The notes beneath the pieces were generated by a model. The model was not told where the DNA came from, made no database searches, and saw nothing but the letters and a program-made list of their open reading frames with translations. From contig JAJDDW010000064.1 in assembly GCA_029260115.1 (NCBI GenBank), forward strand, positions 1 to 64,000: 64,000 nt of DNA, given 5' to 3'. The stretch is from Phycisphaerae bacterium (lineage in GTDB: Bacteria; Planctomycetota; Phycisphaerae; UBA1845). The translations under genes and the position numbers were made by a program. Below are positions 17,883-26,691 of this stretch, piece after piece; position 1 is the first letter of the stretch; each line of letters begins with the position of its first letter.

Positions 17883-20270
17883 TTAATCAACGGCATCAAG
17901 GCGCCGGCGGAATCCTGCGATAAAATTTTGACAGTCTGTAGCGTTACACTGCTGTCCACAGAGGTCGACAAACTTACGCGCGTACTCAACTTGCCCGTCC
18001 GCCAGCCAAAGTTCACTAGCAACACATAACGTCCAAGGCTGTTCGGGATATTGCATACCCCAATTCCCCAGCGCCTGCTGAAGCCTTTTGCGAGCATCCA
18101 CCGAATCAGAGTCGCTCCCCGTCAAAGTTGAAACGAGCGACGCGGCTTGTACAAAATTTCCTTCATGAAAATCGATCAACGCCCGCGTCGCTCGCACCAA
18201 CGGCACATCCCGGTCTGATGATATCGTATCCAGCATGACTGAGGCGTTGGCCACATCCCCTGCTTGCACCTGGTCAAAGAGAAGTTGGGACAGGTTCAAA
18301 GTAGCAAAAATATTTTCTGGGTCTTGCTGTAAAACTTCATGATACGCCCGCATCGCTTCCTGCTTTTTTCCCAGGGTGGCCTGGGCGACTCCCAGGTTGA
18401 TACGGGCGGTGATGTTTTCTGGCATCCACGAAACCAAAATTTTCAGACGATCAATAGCTGCGACATACGAAACAGGCGTTGCCTGGGCGATATCAAGTTC
18501 AGCCAGTGCTAAAATAGCCGGCACTTCGTAAGCGTTATTGCGAACCGCTTGCTCGTACATCCGTCGGGCGTCGTCCGCTCGCCCTTGGTCACGGTAGATT
18601 TGGCCCAACTGATTGATCCATGGGTTTTTCAAGGGCGCTTTTTCAATCGCTTGTTCAAAGTAATCGATGGCTTTGTCCAGTGGACCAATCTCTTGATAGA
18701 TTGTCGCTAAGCGATGATCTACCGACGCACTTTTGGGATCGCGAACCATCGCCTTGTGCAGTGTGGCTATCGCCTCCGTGACTAGACCTAATTTGAACTG
18801 AGACGCTGCGATCGCCTGAAGCGCATCGCCAATTAATTTATCATCGTGCTCATGAACAAATTCCTGCTCAGCCTCCGCTATCGCTTTTTCAAACTGATCG
18901 TCGTTATAATATGCCCAAGCAAGTCTTTCGTGTACATGCGGAAAGCCTTCAAACAGGCTCGCAAGGCGCTGAGATTTCCTTAGCGGTAATTCGTAAAACC
19001 ACGCCACATGCCAACTCATAGCCAGCATCGAGACGACTAACGCGCCGCCGCACGCAAACAATGTCACATGAGCGGCACGTCTCCCCACCCTGCGCATCAG
19101 GTATTCATAGAAATAAACCATGGCCAGTGCCGTCAACCAAAGTAAGCCTATAATCGGCAAATACATATATCGATCAGCCGCAAGCGTATTTCGCGTAGGC
19201 ACTAACTGAAGCGTGACAGCTATCGTGACCAGGAACCAACCGAAGGCCAGCGCCGCAGACCTGGAGCGTCTCGCCCATAACCCTACCAACACAAAAACGG
19301 GAATAGTTTTTGCTAAGGCAACGAACGTGCGCCCTTCGAGCCAATGCACATTCCCTGGCGCAGGATACCAACTAGCCAACCCCACAGGCCAAACGTAATG
19401 CTCGAAATACCAAGCTAGAGAAAGTAACGCCCGCACCACGGTCGAGCCTAGCATATGCGTACGAGCACCTTCAAACATGCCCGCCTGCGAAGTCGCGCCG
19501 ATATTCACCCAAACAAAAATCCCCGTCACGCCCACGGCTATGCCCCACAGCCAGGCGAATGATCGGTCGAGCTTGTGTCGCTGTACGAGTGGGACGATCA
19601 ATAACAATAATGGCAAACCGACACGAATCTTGCTTATCGAACAAAAAAGCACGCACAAAAGCGTCATCACTGCCCACCGCGCGCGCCGCGCGGTATACCA
19701 CTGCTGCAAACTAGCCATCGCACCTAACGCAAATAGTGTAGACAATAGCATCATGCGTCCGTTAATCCACGCGACAACTTCAACTTGCAACGGATGAACC
19801 GCGAAGCCCATAGCTGCTATAAAAGCGATCAAACACCCCCTGCCACCGGATTGATTTCTCGATAGCCGACGCACCACGAAAAATACGAGCAACGCATTAC
19901 ACACATGCAACAGCACGTTCGTCAGATGAAACAGCCAAGCGCCCGCATCAACACCATCCGCAAAAAGATTGAACTGCTCAGCGATCCAAAACTCAAACGA
20001 AAAACTCAACAGGGGAATAGGCTGATACAAATCGCGATGAATAATGCGAAACAACTCGACAGCATGGGTTAGCGACGGATGATTCACCAACACGTGATTG
20101 AGCACTAATCGATGATCATCGCCACCGATAAACGTGCCCCGTAGCGTGGGCATGCCCATCACTAATGCCGCAGTGGCAATCAGTATAAGATAAGTCGCAA
20201 TCGCGCGCGTGCTTGCCTGCGCCGCATCCGCTTTCAACGAATCTATTTTTTCTGTGACATCTTCTGACAT
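17883..20270 (-). CDS. Polytopic GT-C-like membrane protein with C-terminal TPRs
   Basis: The N-terminal 450 residues hold ten or so hydrophobic segments. The first outer loop carries an acidic pair (FIGGDDHRLVLNHVLV), as in TMTC/GT-C sugar transferases that use lipid-linked donors. The C-terminal 330 residues are TPR repeats, for example AIDYFEQAIEKAPLKNPWIN and EAMRAYHEVLQQDPENIFATL. Membrane GT-C plus TPR proteins are common in Planctomycetota, and the likely role is extracytoplasmic protein glycosylation or assembly of envelope complexes; the substrate is unknown. The track starts at a GTG with 15 extra residues; the internal ATG giving MSEDVTEKIDSLKAD seems more likely, although its ribosome binding site is poor. 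Confidence 0.72.
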   Translation of the reverse strand: MSEDVTEKIDSLKADAAQASTRAIATYLILIATAALVMGMPTLRGTFIGGDDHRLVLNHVLVNHPSLTHAVELFRIIHRDLYQPIPLLSFSFEFWIAEQFNLFADGVDAGAWLFHLTNVLLHVCNALLVFFVVRRLSRNQSGGRGCLIAFIAAMGFAVHPLQVEVVAWINGRMMLLSTLFALGAMASLQQWYTARRARWAVMTLLCVLFCSISKIRVGLPLLLLIVPLVQRHKLDRSFAWLWGIAVGVTGIFVWVNIGATSQAGMFEGARTHMLGSTVVRALLSLAWYFEHYVWPVGLASWYPAPGNVHWLEGRTFVALAKTIPVFVLVGLWARRSRSAALAFGWFLVTIAVTLQLVPTRNTLAADRYMYLPIIGLLWLTALAMVYFYEYLMRRVGRRAAHVTLFACGGALVVSMLAMSWHVAWFYELPLRKSQRLASLFEGFPHVHERLAWAYYNDDQFEKAIAEAEQEFVHEHDDKLIGDALQAIAASQFKLGLVTEAIATLHKAMVRDPKSASVDHRLATIYQEIGPLDKAIDYFEQAIEKAPLKNPWINQLGQIYRDQGRADDARRMYEQAVRNNAYEVPAILALAELDIAQATPVSYVAAIDRLKILVSWMPENITARINLGVAQATLGKKQEAMRAYHEVLQQDPENIFATLNLSQLLFDQVQAGDVANASVMLDTISSDRDVPLVRATRALIDFHEGNFVQAASLVSTLTGSDSDSVDARKRLQQALGNWGMQYPEQPWTLCVASELWLADGQVEYARKFVDLCGQQCNATDCQNFIAGFRRRLDAVD

Positions 20271-20459
20271 ATCAATCAATCTTACCCGAACGACGTCCGT
20301 GAGGAAGCGGGCCACCTCACATTACAGCTAATTCCGACTGTACTTTCGGTCAATCTCCGTTCGAATTGCGCACCGCTTGATACAGCTCGCTACACGAAGT
20401 AGAAAATCACACTATAATGACTCGAGCAAACGTATAATGATAGCCAACGAGAAATTACC

Positions 20460-20996
20460 ATGAGCGACCAACTACCCTGGATAGAAAGAACTTGGCAATT
20501 CGATTCCCCCGTCGGCTACTACCCCGACGTCCTAGCCCGGTTACGAGGAACGCCTGCCCGCATCGAGGACGCTATCATTGGTTTGACGCAAGATGCGTTG
20601 ACAGGCACGGACCGCGAAGGCGCGTGGTCGGTCCAAGAAAATATTGGGCATCTGCTGGACTTGGAAAGTCTGTTTGCAGGTAGACTAGACGATTTCCTAG
20701 CGGGCAAACAAACGCTACGCGGTGCTGATATGACCAATAGCACGACTCGCGAAGCCAACCACAACAAGATAGCCATTTGTGAAATTACTGCGTCCTTTCG
20801 GACAGCGCGAGGCCTATTCATGGATAGACTTAATGCACTAAGCCAAACTGATTTCGCCCGACAAGCCCAACATCCGAGGCTGAACATCCCTATGCGAGTT
20901 GTAGACATGTGCCAATTTCAGGCTGACCATGACGATTATCACCTCGCACGTATTCACGAACTCAGCACGTTTTTCCGTTTGGCTAACATCGGGTAA
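20460..20996 (+). CDS. DinB-like metalloenzyme-fold protein
   Basis: 178-aa four-helix-bundle protein of the DinB/YfiT superfamily. Candidate metal ligands are visible: His in QENIGHLLDLESLF (about residue 64) and the pair in FQADHDDYHLARIHEL near the C-terminus, the usual H...HxxxH arrangement. Members include thiol transferases that use bacillithiol or mycothiol, and many proteins of unknown role; the substrate here cannot be told. A TATAAT hexamer lies about 45 bases before the start (20413-20418) but without a good -35 box. A second DinB-like gene is at 42018-42509. Confidence 0.78.
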   Translation: MSDQLPWIERTWQFDSPVGYYPDVLARLRGTPARIEDAIIGLTQDALTGTDREGAWSVQENIGHLLDLESLFAGRLDDFLAGKQTLRGADMTNSTTREANHNKIAICEITASFRTARGLFMDRLNALSQTDFARQAQHPRLNIPMRVVDMCQFQADHDDYHLARIHELSTFFRLANIG

Positions 20997-21020
20997 GCGG
21001 GTGAGATTGATTTAGCCGAT

Positions 21021-22241
21021 ATGGGTCCAAGCATGACGCATGCGAAACATACATTTCATCTCGCCCTCGGCGCAGTCTTATGGGCATCCGCGCTAACCGG
21101 CTTAGCGATGGCAGGCTACGCAGTCTACGAAACCACCACGCGCCCCAGCGTCACCTATATCATCAACACCGACCAGCCTCACCAGCTCCAGCCTGGCGAT
21201 CTAGTCTACATCCAAACTGTCGTGGGCTTAGAATCTGCGGGAGAAATTATTGATGTCACTGACCATAAAAAGACACTGCGCCTGTCGCTTAAACCGGCCT
21301 ACGCCAAGCAGTGCAGCGCCTCCACACAAGCGACTTTGTGGCAAACGCCGTTTTCTGTAGAAGACGCGCTAGACGCTTTGCTCCCTGCTGACATTCAAGA
21401 TGACATAGCTACACAAATCGCGGCCGAGTGGCAAATTCATCAAACGGCGCTTTCCGCAGCCTGGAACCCTATCGTCGCGGAAATTGCTTCCGACTTCCTC
21501 GCTTTGGTCCACCCGCAAATCGAAGCCGCCTTACAAAAACGCGAAGATGTCATCTGGAGTATCGCACAAGCCCACGGCGAGGAGCTGTCTCAGCATTGGC
21601 CCGCCATTCAACAACAACTGTCGCCCATCTTGCAAGAACATCTCACCCCGGTCCTCGCCCGTTTAATCAACGATGCCTTAGCCGAAGCGCCCAAGCTAAA
21701 CATCGCCTGGCTAATCGCCCGCGGTCGCTACGGCGATGCGTATCAGCAAATGCTAGATTGGATGGCTCAATACCTCACACAATTGCCGGAACAAGATAAA
21801 CAAGCGCTGCTGGTCGCGATACATAAGACCTGGAAGGTTGCCAGCGACGAACCGACGATCAACGAGATTTTTTCCCAGCTGGGCCAACATGTACTAGAAG
21901 ACGAAAGACTAGCGGCCATATTGGCTGACATCTACCGCGAAGCCGTCGCAGACAATCCACAAACCGCCGCCTTTTTTCATGACCGCCTGATCGAATCGCC
22001 CCGTGTCCGCAAAGAATTTTACGACCTGATGGAACGCTTCGCCCCAACAGCCCGGCACATAGCCGCCCGCTGTTTGTTTCAAGCCGATGGCGCAACCAGA
22101 CCAGAAATCGTCCACCTAGTACGCTCAATCGCGCTGCGCCGCCGCGTTTCCTGGATCACACTTACAACGACCCAGGTCAGCACGCCTCAACTTGAAGCAA
22201 ATACGTCTATCCCCGTCACCGCTAAGAGGCCACCGCAATGA
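21021..22241 (+). CDS. MCE/MlaD-like protein of a lipid transporter
   Basis: 406-aa protein with one N-terminal membrane helix (GAVLWASALTGLAMAGYAVYE). Residues about 45-110 resemble an MCE domain: LQPGDLVYIQTVVGLESAGEI, then KTLRLSLKPAYAKQC, matching the pattern PGxxVxxxGxxxGxVxxI of MlaD proteins. The rest is a long helical region, as in MCE proteins that form hydrophobic channels. The stop overlaps the start of the fused MlaF-MlaE gene (ATGA), which strongly supports joint function in retrograde or anterograde lipid transport at the inner membrane. MCE similarity is moderate, and the assignment leans on context. The start could also be the ATG four codons downstream. Confidence 0.68.
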   Translation: MGPSMTHAKHTFHLALGAVLWASALTGLAMAGYAVYETTTRPSVTYIINTDQPHQLQPGDLVYIQTVVGLESAGEIIDVTDHKKTLRLSLKPAYAKQCSASTQATLWQTPFSVEDALDALLPADIQDDIATQIAAEWQIHQTALSAAWNPIVAEIASDFLALVHPQIEAALQKREDVIWSIAQAHGEELSQHWPAIQQQLSPILQEHLTPVLARLINDALAEAPKLNIAWLIARGRYGDAYQQMLDWMAQYLTQLPEQDKQALLVAIHKTWKVASDEPTINEIFSQLGQHVLEDERLAAILADIYREAVADNPQTAAFFHDRLIESPRVRKEFYDLMERFAPTARHIAARCLFQADGATRPEIVHLVRSIALRRRVSWITLTTTQVSTPQLEANTSIPVTAKRPPQ

Positions 22242-23809
22242 CAGACCCACAAAACGCCTCATGCGGAATTTCCGCCCGCGATGTCACCATTACGCTGCCC
22301 GACGGTACGAAACTCTTAGACCGCGCCAATCTCGAAGTCCCCGCGGGCGGCTTAGTTATCCTTGCCGGCCCTAGTGGCACCGGAAAAACAACCCTACTTC
22401 GCTGGCTGGCTGGCCTTCCTGATGACACGCCCTCATCTGTTACAATCGAAGGAACCATTGAATTCTCTCACGACAAACAACACGGCAAGTCACTCAGTCC
22501 CAACCACGTGGGCCTGGTCTTCCAAAATCTCGCGCTGTTCGACGAACTTTCTCCCCAGGCCAACGTTCAATTCGCCATCGATCATCGACAGCATCTTAAC
22601 CAGCCCGGCGCAGACGCCCGTGGCCAACTAGAGCATTTACAAGTCCCCCTCGACACGCCGCTTTCTCGACTAAGCGGCGGCGAGAAACAGCGGGTAGCCG
22701 TCGCCAGAACGCTGGCAACCAACCCGCCCGTGCTCTTATTCGACGAACCCACAACTGGACTCGACCCGGCCACGGCTAGGTCCGTCGCCAAGCTAATTGT
22801 AGATACACACCTCGACGCACATACGACCGTCATCGTAGTCACGCACGACTACGAGCCGTTCCTCTCTCACAAACCGGACCTCTACTTATTAGACCCTCAC
22901 GAAAAAAGCGTGCGACGGGTCCAAGAGGACCAACTTCGCACATACTTCCAAAACCCGCTCCCGCATCAGCAGCGAGACCAATTAGCTACCTCACCGGCAA
23001 GCGCCTGGCCAGACCGTTTTTGGGTTAAGTGGCTAACAGGTCCGGGAGAAGTGCTGGCCAACCTCGTTCTTTGGCCTTTGGCCCTACTCGGTGGCTGGCG
23101 GCGACCACGTTGGAAGCTTCGGTATCTTTGGCATTACTGGTGGATGGTCGGGCTTGGATCAACGGCTATTTACGTTGCCATCGCCGGGGCTATGCTGGGT
23201 TTCGTTTTCACCTCGTTCAGTTTTTCGCAAATGCCCTACGCAGAGGTCACCGTGCCCCTGGTCACAGAGGAGTTATTAGCCGCTGTGGGCATAAGCACGT
23301 TTCGCATCATCGTCCCGCTCATGATAGCCGTACTCATGGCCGGTAAATGTGGGGCAGCCATCGCAGCCGACGTGGGCGCTCGCCGCATCACGCAACAGTT
23401 CGACGCCCTATCCAGCTTCGGCGTTGAGCCGCGCCATTACCTCTACGGCAACATCGGCCTCGCCCTGCTCATCGCCTGCCCCCTGCTATCAATCCTAGCC
23501 TACGTCACCAACGTCTACGCCGCGATGATCGCTTATCTCATAGCCACCGGCGACGGATCATTAGCCGTGTTCAATCGCAATTTCTTTTCCACCGTTTGGC
23601 CCATAACGCACGCCCTACCGCGCGGCATGGGGTGGGTTCTCATCAAGGGAGCCATCTGCGGGCTTGTTATCAGCACAATCTCATACACCCTAGGCGCGCG
23701 TCCGAAATCCGCCTCCGTAGAAGTTAGTCGAGATGTAGGCCTATCAATATTCTGGGGATCTCTGGGTGTGCTCACCCTCCACTCTATCTTCACGCTTATT
23801 GAGTTTTGA
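22238..23809 (+). CDS. Fused MlaF-MlaE lipid ABC transporter
   Basis: 523-aa single-chain ABC transporter. Residues 1-240 are an ATPase: Walker A GPSGTGKTT (about 45-53), signature LSGGEKQRVAVAR (about 145), Walker B VLLFDEPTTGLD (about 165), and the switch His in VVTHDYE. Residues about 290-523 match the MlaE permease family: IAGAMLGFVFTSF, and the diagnostic GKCGAAIAADVGARRITQQF followed by DALSSFGVEPRHYLYGN, equivalent to the MlaE GRxGAAIAAELGxMxxxEQIDAL segment. In most bacteria MlaF and MlaE are separate chains, so the fusion is unusual. It overlaps the MCE-like gene by four bases. No MlaA, MlaB or MlaC homologue is seen nearby. Confidence 0.87.
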   Translation: MTDPQNASCGISARDVTITLPDGTKLLDRANLEVPAGGLVILAGPSGTGKTTLLRWLAGLPDDTPSSVTIEGTIEFSHDKQHGKSLSPNHVGLVFQNLALFDELSPQANVQFAIDHRQHLNQPGADARGQLEHLQVPLDTPLSRLSGGEKQRVAVARTLATNPPVLLFDEPTTGLDPATARSVAKLIVDTHLDAHTTVIVVTHDYEPFLSHKPDLYLLDPHEKSVRRVQEDQLRTYFQNPLPHQQRDQLATSPASAWPDRFWVKWLTGPGEVLANLVLWPLALLGGWRRPRWKLRYLWHYWWMVGLGSTAIYVAIAGAMLGFVFTSFSFSQMPYAEVTVPLVTEELLAAVGISTFRIIVPLMIAVLMAGKCGAAIAADVGARRITQQFDALSSFGVEPRHYLYGNIGLALLIACPLLSILAYVTNVYAAMIAYLIATGDGSLAVFNRNFFSTVWPITHALPRGMGWVLIKGAICGLVISTISYTLGARPKSASVEVSRDVGLSIFWGSLGVLTLHSIFTLIEF

Positions 23810-24308
23810 TCGGACGTGCTAGCCGCGAAGAAACTACGCCACGCGAACGTCCATTGTAAATTATCCCACGTCCCCGGCCCATAATCGACATATCACGTTG
23901 CTTTTCGCAGAACTATCAACCCCATAAAGACGCCAGCTGCTCGCGCCCACCTACCATATTAACGGTACCAAGCGACTTACGGACCTTTGCGCCTGCTTAG
24001 CGTCCAATACGCCTAAAACTTATACGGCCATAAGGCAACGATACAGGACGTGCGCCATCCCCATATTATTCCAATATTATCTAACATATTTTAGTGTCAT
24101 TATGTTGTCACTATACATCACGTCACGAACTGAGGACGTCCCATTTCACACTATGGAAACCGCATAATCGGCACGAACCGAACAGTAGACAATACTTATC
24201 GCGCCGACAGGTTCGTCCTCTAATTCGTAAAGAAATATATCGTTTCAAGTTCTACTCAGGCGTCGTCGATAGCGATGCAGACGGCACGACGCCGGGGAGA
24301 ATTTGAGC
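23810..24308. other. Intergenic region upstream of the HD-GYP gene
   Basis: About 500 bases with no convincing gene; the small ORF 24094-24306 looks random. I searched by eye for a c-di-GMP riboswitch because of the downstream HD-GYP gene and found none. A leader hairpin directly before the start is listed separately. Confidence 0.5.
24259..24293 (+). promoter_or_regulatory. Leader stem-loop before the HD-GYP gene
   Basis: GGCGTCGT and ACGACGCC form an 8-bp stem ending immediately before the GGGGAGA ribosome binding site and 15 bases before the start codon. It could influence translation initiation; no known riboswitch class matches. Confidence 0.4.
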
Positions 24309-25337
24309 ATGAATGCAAAACCAACCATCGTCATCCTAGACACCGACACAAGTCGCTGTGCGCAGTTTGAAACGGTGTTGTCGCAAGACTTCACCTGCGT
24401 CGGTGGATCATCTTGGCCTAGCGTCGCCAAAGATATAAAATCTATAACACGCATCGCTTTCGTGGTGCGTATGGACGATCATAGTCAGGCCCGCATAAAG
24501 TTAGCTATCAGTGCGATTCGACGCGCACATCGCCACCAAGCCATCATCACGATCGTACCTACAGGCTACGCCATGCTTATGCGTGCAGCCTTTCGGGCAG
24601 GAGCGACAGATTGCGTCGAGCAGACCATCAGCGACAACGATTTACGCCGCTGCATCACCCAAGCAATTTTCGTCGCGGGCCTGGCTAACAAGCAGGAAAA
24701 ATTGGGCGATTTAATGGTATTCGCTAGAGACCAATTATCTTCCGAATACGCCGAAACTACCCGCGCATTAGTCGCAGCAGTCGAAGCCAAAGACCCCTAC
24801 ACCCGCACACACTCAATCGCGGTCGCTGACCTAGCAGAAGGTATTGGCCAGCGGCTTGGCTTACCAGACAAAACGCTAAGCGCACTACGAACCGCAGCGT
24901 TGCTCCATGACATTGGAAAAATCGGTATTCCTGATGCGATATTGACCAAGCCCGGACGACTCAACGACGTAGAATTTGACGAAGTAAGACGCCACCCCGA
25001 AACCGGAGCAGCTATCCTAGGGCACGCCAAACAATTTGCTGATGTCCGCCCCATGATATTGCATCACCACGAACACTACGACGGCAACGGCTATCCATCA
25101 CACATCGCCGGCGTGAGGATTCCCATCGGCGCACGCGTACTAGCTATGGCTGATGCACTAGACGCCATGCTATCGCCGCGAAGTTATAAGTCCGCGTACA
25201 GTATCGAACGGGTAGTCGAGGAAATCAAAGCAGCGAGAGGCACGCAATTCGACCCACAAGTAGCCGACGTCACCCTAGCCTGGCTAGAAAAAGAGCCTCA
25301 AGCTTTCCAGGCCAGCGCCGTGCCGCGCTTCGCATAA
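24309..25337 (+). CDS. HD-GYP domain protein with degenerate receiver domain
   Basis: 342-aa probable cyclic-di-GMP phosphodiesterase. Residues 1-120 fold like a receiver domain (PTIVILDTDTSRC), but the expected phosphoacceptor region reads VVRMDDHSQ rather than a clear DxxMP, so phosphorylation is doubtful. Residues about 150-330 are the HD-GYP domain: ALVAAVEAKDPYTRTHS, the HD pair in LLHDIGKIGIPD (about 199), and HHHEHYDGNGYP, the GYP motif, with MADALDAML after it. All ligands for the metal centre appear present. I prefer the ATG at 24309, which has GGGGAG upstream, over the TTG at 24303. Confidence 0.88.
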   Translation: MNAKPTIVILDTDTSRCAQFETVLSQDFTCVGGSSWPSVAKDIKSITRIAFVVRMDDHSQARIKLAISAIRRAHRHQAIITIVPTGYAMLMRAAFRAGATDCVEQTISDNDLRRCITQAIFVAGLANKQEKLGDLMVFARDQLSSEYAETTRALVAAVEAKDPYTRTHSIAVADLAEGIGQRLGLPDKTLSALRTAALLHDIGKIGIPDAILTKPGRLNDVEFDEVRRHPETGAAILGHAKQFADVRPMILHHHEHYDGNGYPSHIAGVRIPIGARVLAMADALDAMLSPRSYKSAYSIERVVEEIKAARGTQFDPQVADVTLAWLEKEPQAFQASAVPRFA

Positions 25338-25366
25338 CGAGTGGCACATAACGCATTGAGTGACGT

Positions 25367-25386
25367 GGGTAAGCAGCAGCTTACCC
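25367..25386. terminator. Hairpin between convergent genes
   Basis: GGGTAAGC-AGCA-GCTTACCC is a perfect 8-bp stem with a 4-base loop in the short space between the convergent HD-GYP and DUF1700-like genes. T-tracts are weak on both sides, so termination is inferred from position. Confidence 0.45.
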
Positions 25387-25450
25387 GTGTATTAATCGAA
25401 GTGAGGCAAACAGACAAAACCCAGCACACTCCGACTCTCACATCGCAATA

Positions 25451-26248
25451 CTATTCTGCGATAGAAGCATCCGCCATGTTATCGCCGCCCACACAACGCG
25501 ATCGTTCATATAAAGAAATACACAATGCGACTACCATCACCGTCAATAGTGGTAGCAAGAAACTGCGTAATGGAGATTCCATTGCACCGATAGCCATGTT
25601 GCGCCAGAATGTCCAATGCGCTCCCTCAGTGAGTTGCGGTGAGAAATTAAGAAACGATTGTAAATATCCATTTTGAGCGAGGAAACCAAAAACACCAATA
25701 AACAACGGCCCCATGGCCAGGGTGACAATCAAAAAGGTGAACACCGCCGTAGACCAGTAGTAAAAACTTCTCTGGATATGAAATTCTGATCGAGGACGAA
25801 CATGTTGTAGCCGACACGTTAATAGTTCCACGCTAAACATCATTGTAGACAAAATCCCGAGCATACCAACAAATATACAGATGCCTACCAAACAGCGGAG
25901 ACTAGCAGACGCAGGGGCCGGTGCGACCAATGCAACCGCTGCCCCAAAAAGTCCGCACCCAACAACCACTGGCCACCGATAGCGGCGAAGATTGGAAAAC
26001 ACCTTTTGCCGGTCCAACAACCCCTGTTGCTTACGCAATTGCCGACGAATCTCATCCAACGATCCAAAGTCAACCAGCGCGGCCTCAACAGCACTGGCTT
26101 CGCTCATTCCTTCTGCACATTTTGCTTCAACGAGTTGCGACAAGTGATCGCGCAACTCCTCCGCAACCTCCGCGCGACGATCCATAGGCATCCTGCTATT
26201 AGCCAATACGGTTGCGATACTGCCTTCTATCATTGGGTACTTATGCAT
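25451..26248 (-). CDS. Membrane protein with N-terminal permease-prefix/DUF1700-like domain
   Basis: 265-aa protein from the preferred start. The first 85 residues are helical and soluble (EVAEELRDHLSQLVEAKCAE, then EAALVDFGSLDEIRRQLRKQ), the pattern of the permease-prefix domain often paired with PadR regulators. Four to five membrane helices follow (about 90-250). The track start is upstream within the PadR gene. The ATG at 26248 overlaps the PadR stop (ATGCATAA) and has GGGAGG upstream, so translation is coupled. The role is unknown. In such pairs PadR usually controls the membrane protein. Confidence 0.78.
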   Translation of the reverse strand: MHKYPMIEGSIATVLANSRMPMDRRAEVAEELRDHLSQLVEAKCAEGMSEASAVEAALVDFGSLDEIRRQLRKQQGLLDRQKVFSNLRRYRWPVVVGCGLFGAAVALVAPAPASASLRCLVGICIFVGMLGILSTMMFSVELLTCRLQHVRPRSEFHIQRSFYYWSTAVFTFLIVTLAMGPLFIGVFGFLAQNGYLQSFLNFSPQLTEGAHWTFWRNMAIGAMESPLRSFLLPLLTVMVVALCISLYERSRCVGGDNMADASIAE

Positions 26249-26579
26249 TGATCGATCCTCCCAGCAGCAGGGCCATTCCACGAACCAATTCGTCCCACTG
26301 CTCACTTCGCGCAGTCAATTGACGACGTCCCGCTGGCGTAATGCGATACACCCGCCGCCGTCGCATCCCCGCACACTCATCCCACTTCCCTTTGATCCAC
26401 CCTTTGGTCTCAAGCTTGTAAAGAATCGGATAAAGCGTGCCTTCCCCAAGCTGAAAAATCCCCTCGCTCTTGAGTTTGAGCTGCTTAACGAGCTGATAAC
26501 CGTGAGAAGGCTGCGCAGCTACGACAGCTAAGATAAACGTTTCCGTTGTGCCCTTCAGTAGTTCACGATCGAATTTCAT
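26241..26579 (-). CDS. PadR-family transcriptional regulator
   Basis: 112-aa winged-helix regulator. The domain runs LLKGTTETFILAVVAAQPSH, GYQLVKQLKL, then the strongly conserved QLGEGTLYPILYKLETKGWI and a wing with RRRVYRITPAG, all typical of PadR. GAGG nine bases before the ATG at 26579 fixes the start; the track extends 17 codons too far. Its promoter overlaps a palindrome (see next features), which suggests autoregulation. It is translationally coupled to the downstream membrane gene. Confidence 0.93.
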   Translation of the reverse strand: MKFDRELLKGTTETFILAVVAAQPSHGYQLVKQLKLKSEGIFQLGEGTLYPILYKLETKGWIKGKWDECAGMRRRRVYRITPAGRRQLTARSEQWDELVRGMALLLGGSINA

Positions 26580-26592
26580 ATGCACATACCTC

Positions 26593-26608
26593 GTATAACA
26601 AAGTATAC
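26593..26608 (-). promoter_or_regulatory. Candidate operator for the PadR regulator
   Basis: GTATA-ACAAAG-TATAC is a perfect 5-bp palindrome with a 6-base spacer. It overlaps the -10 box of the padR promoter, where bound repressor would block transcription. Confidence 0.5.
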
Positions 26609-26630
26609 ATCGAAAATGCTTCCGGTCCAA
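26602..26630 (-). promoter_or_regulatory. Sigma-70-type promoter of the padR unit
   Basis: On the minus strand TTGGAC and TATACT are separated by exactly 17 bases, a close match to the housekeeping consensus, and lie 20-50 bases before the padR start codon. Confidence 0.65.
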
Positions 26631-26691
26631 CAGAAAATATAGTTTTTTTCCAGTTGTCTTGGTAAATATGAAGAAATCGCGATTGGAGCGA

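Noticed and set aside
23810-24300. c-di-GMP riboswitch upstream of the HD-GYP gene
   Set aside because: None of the conserved GEMM core elements are present.
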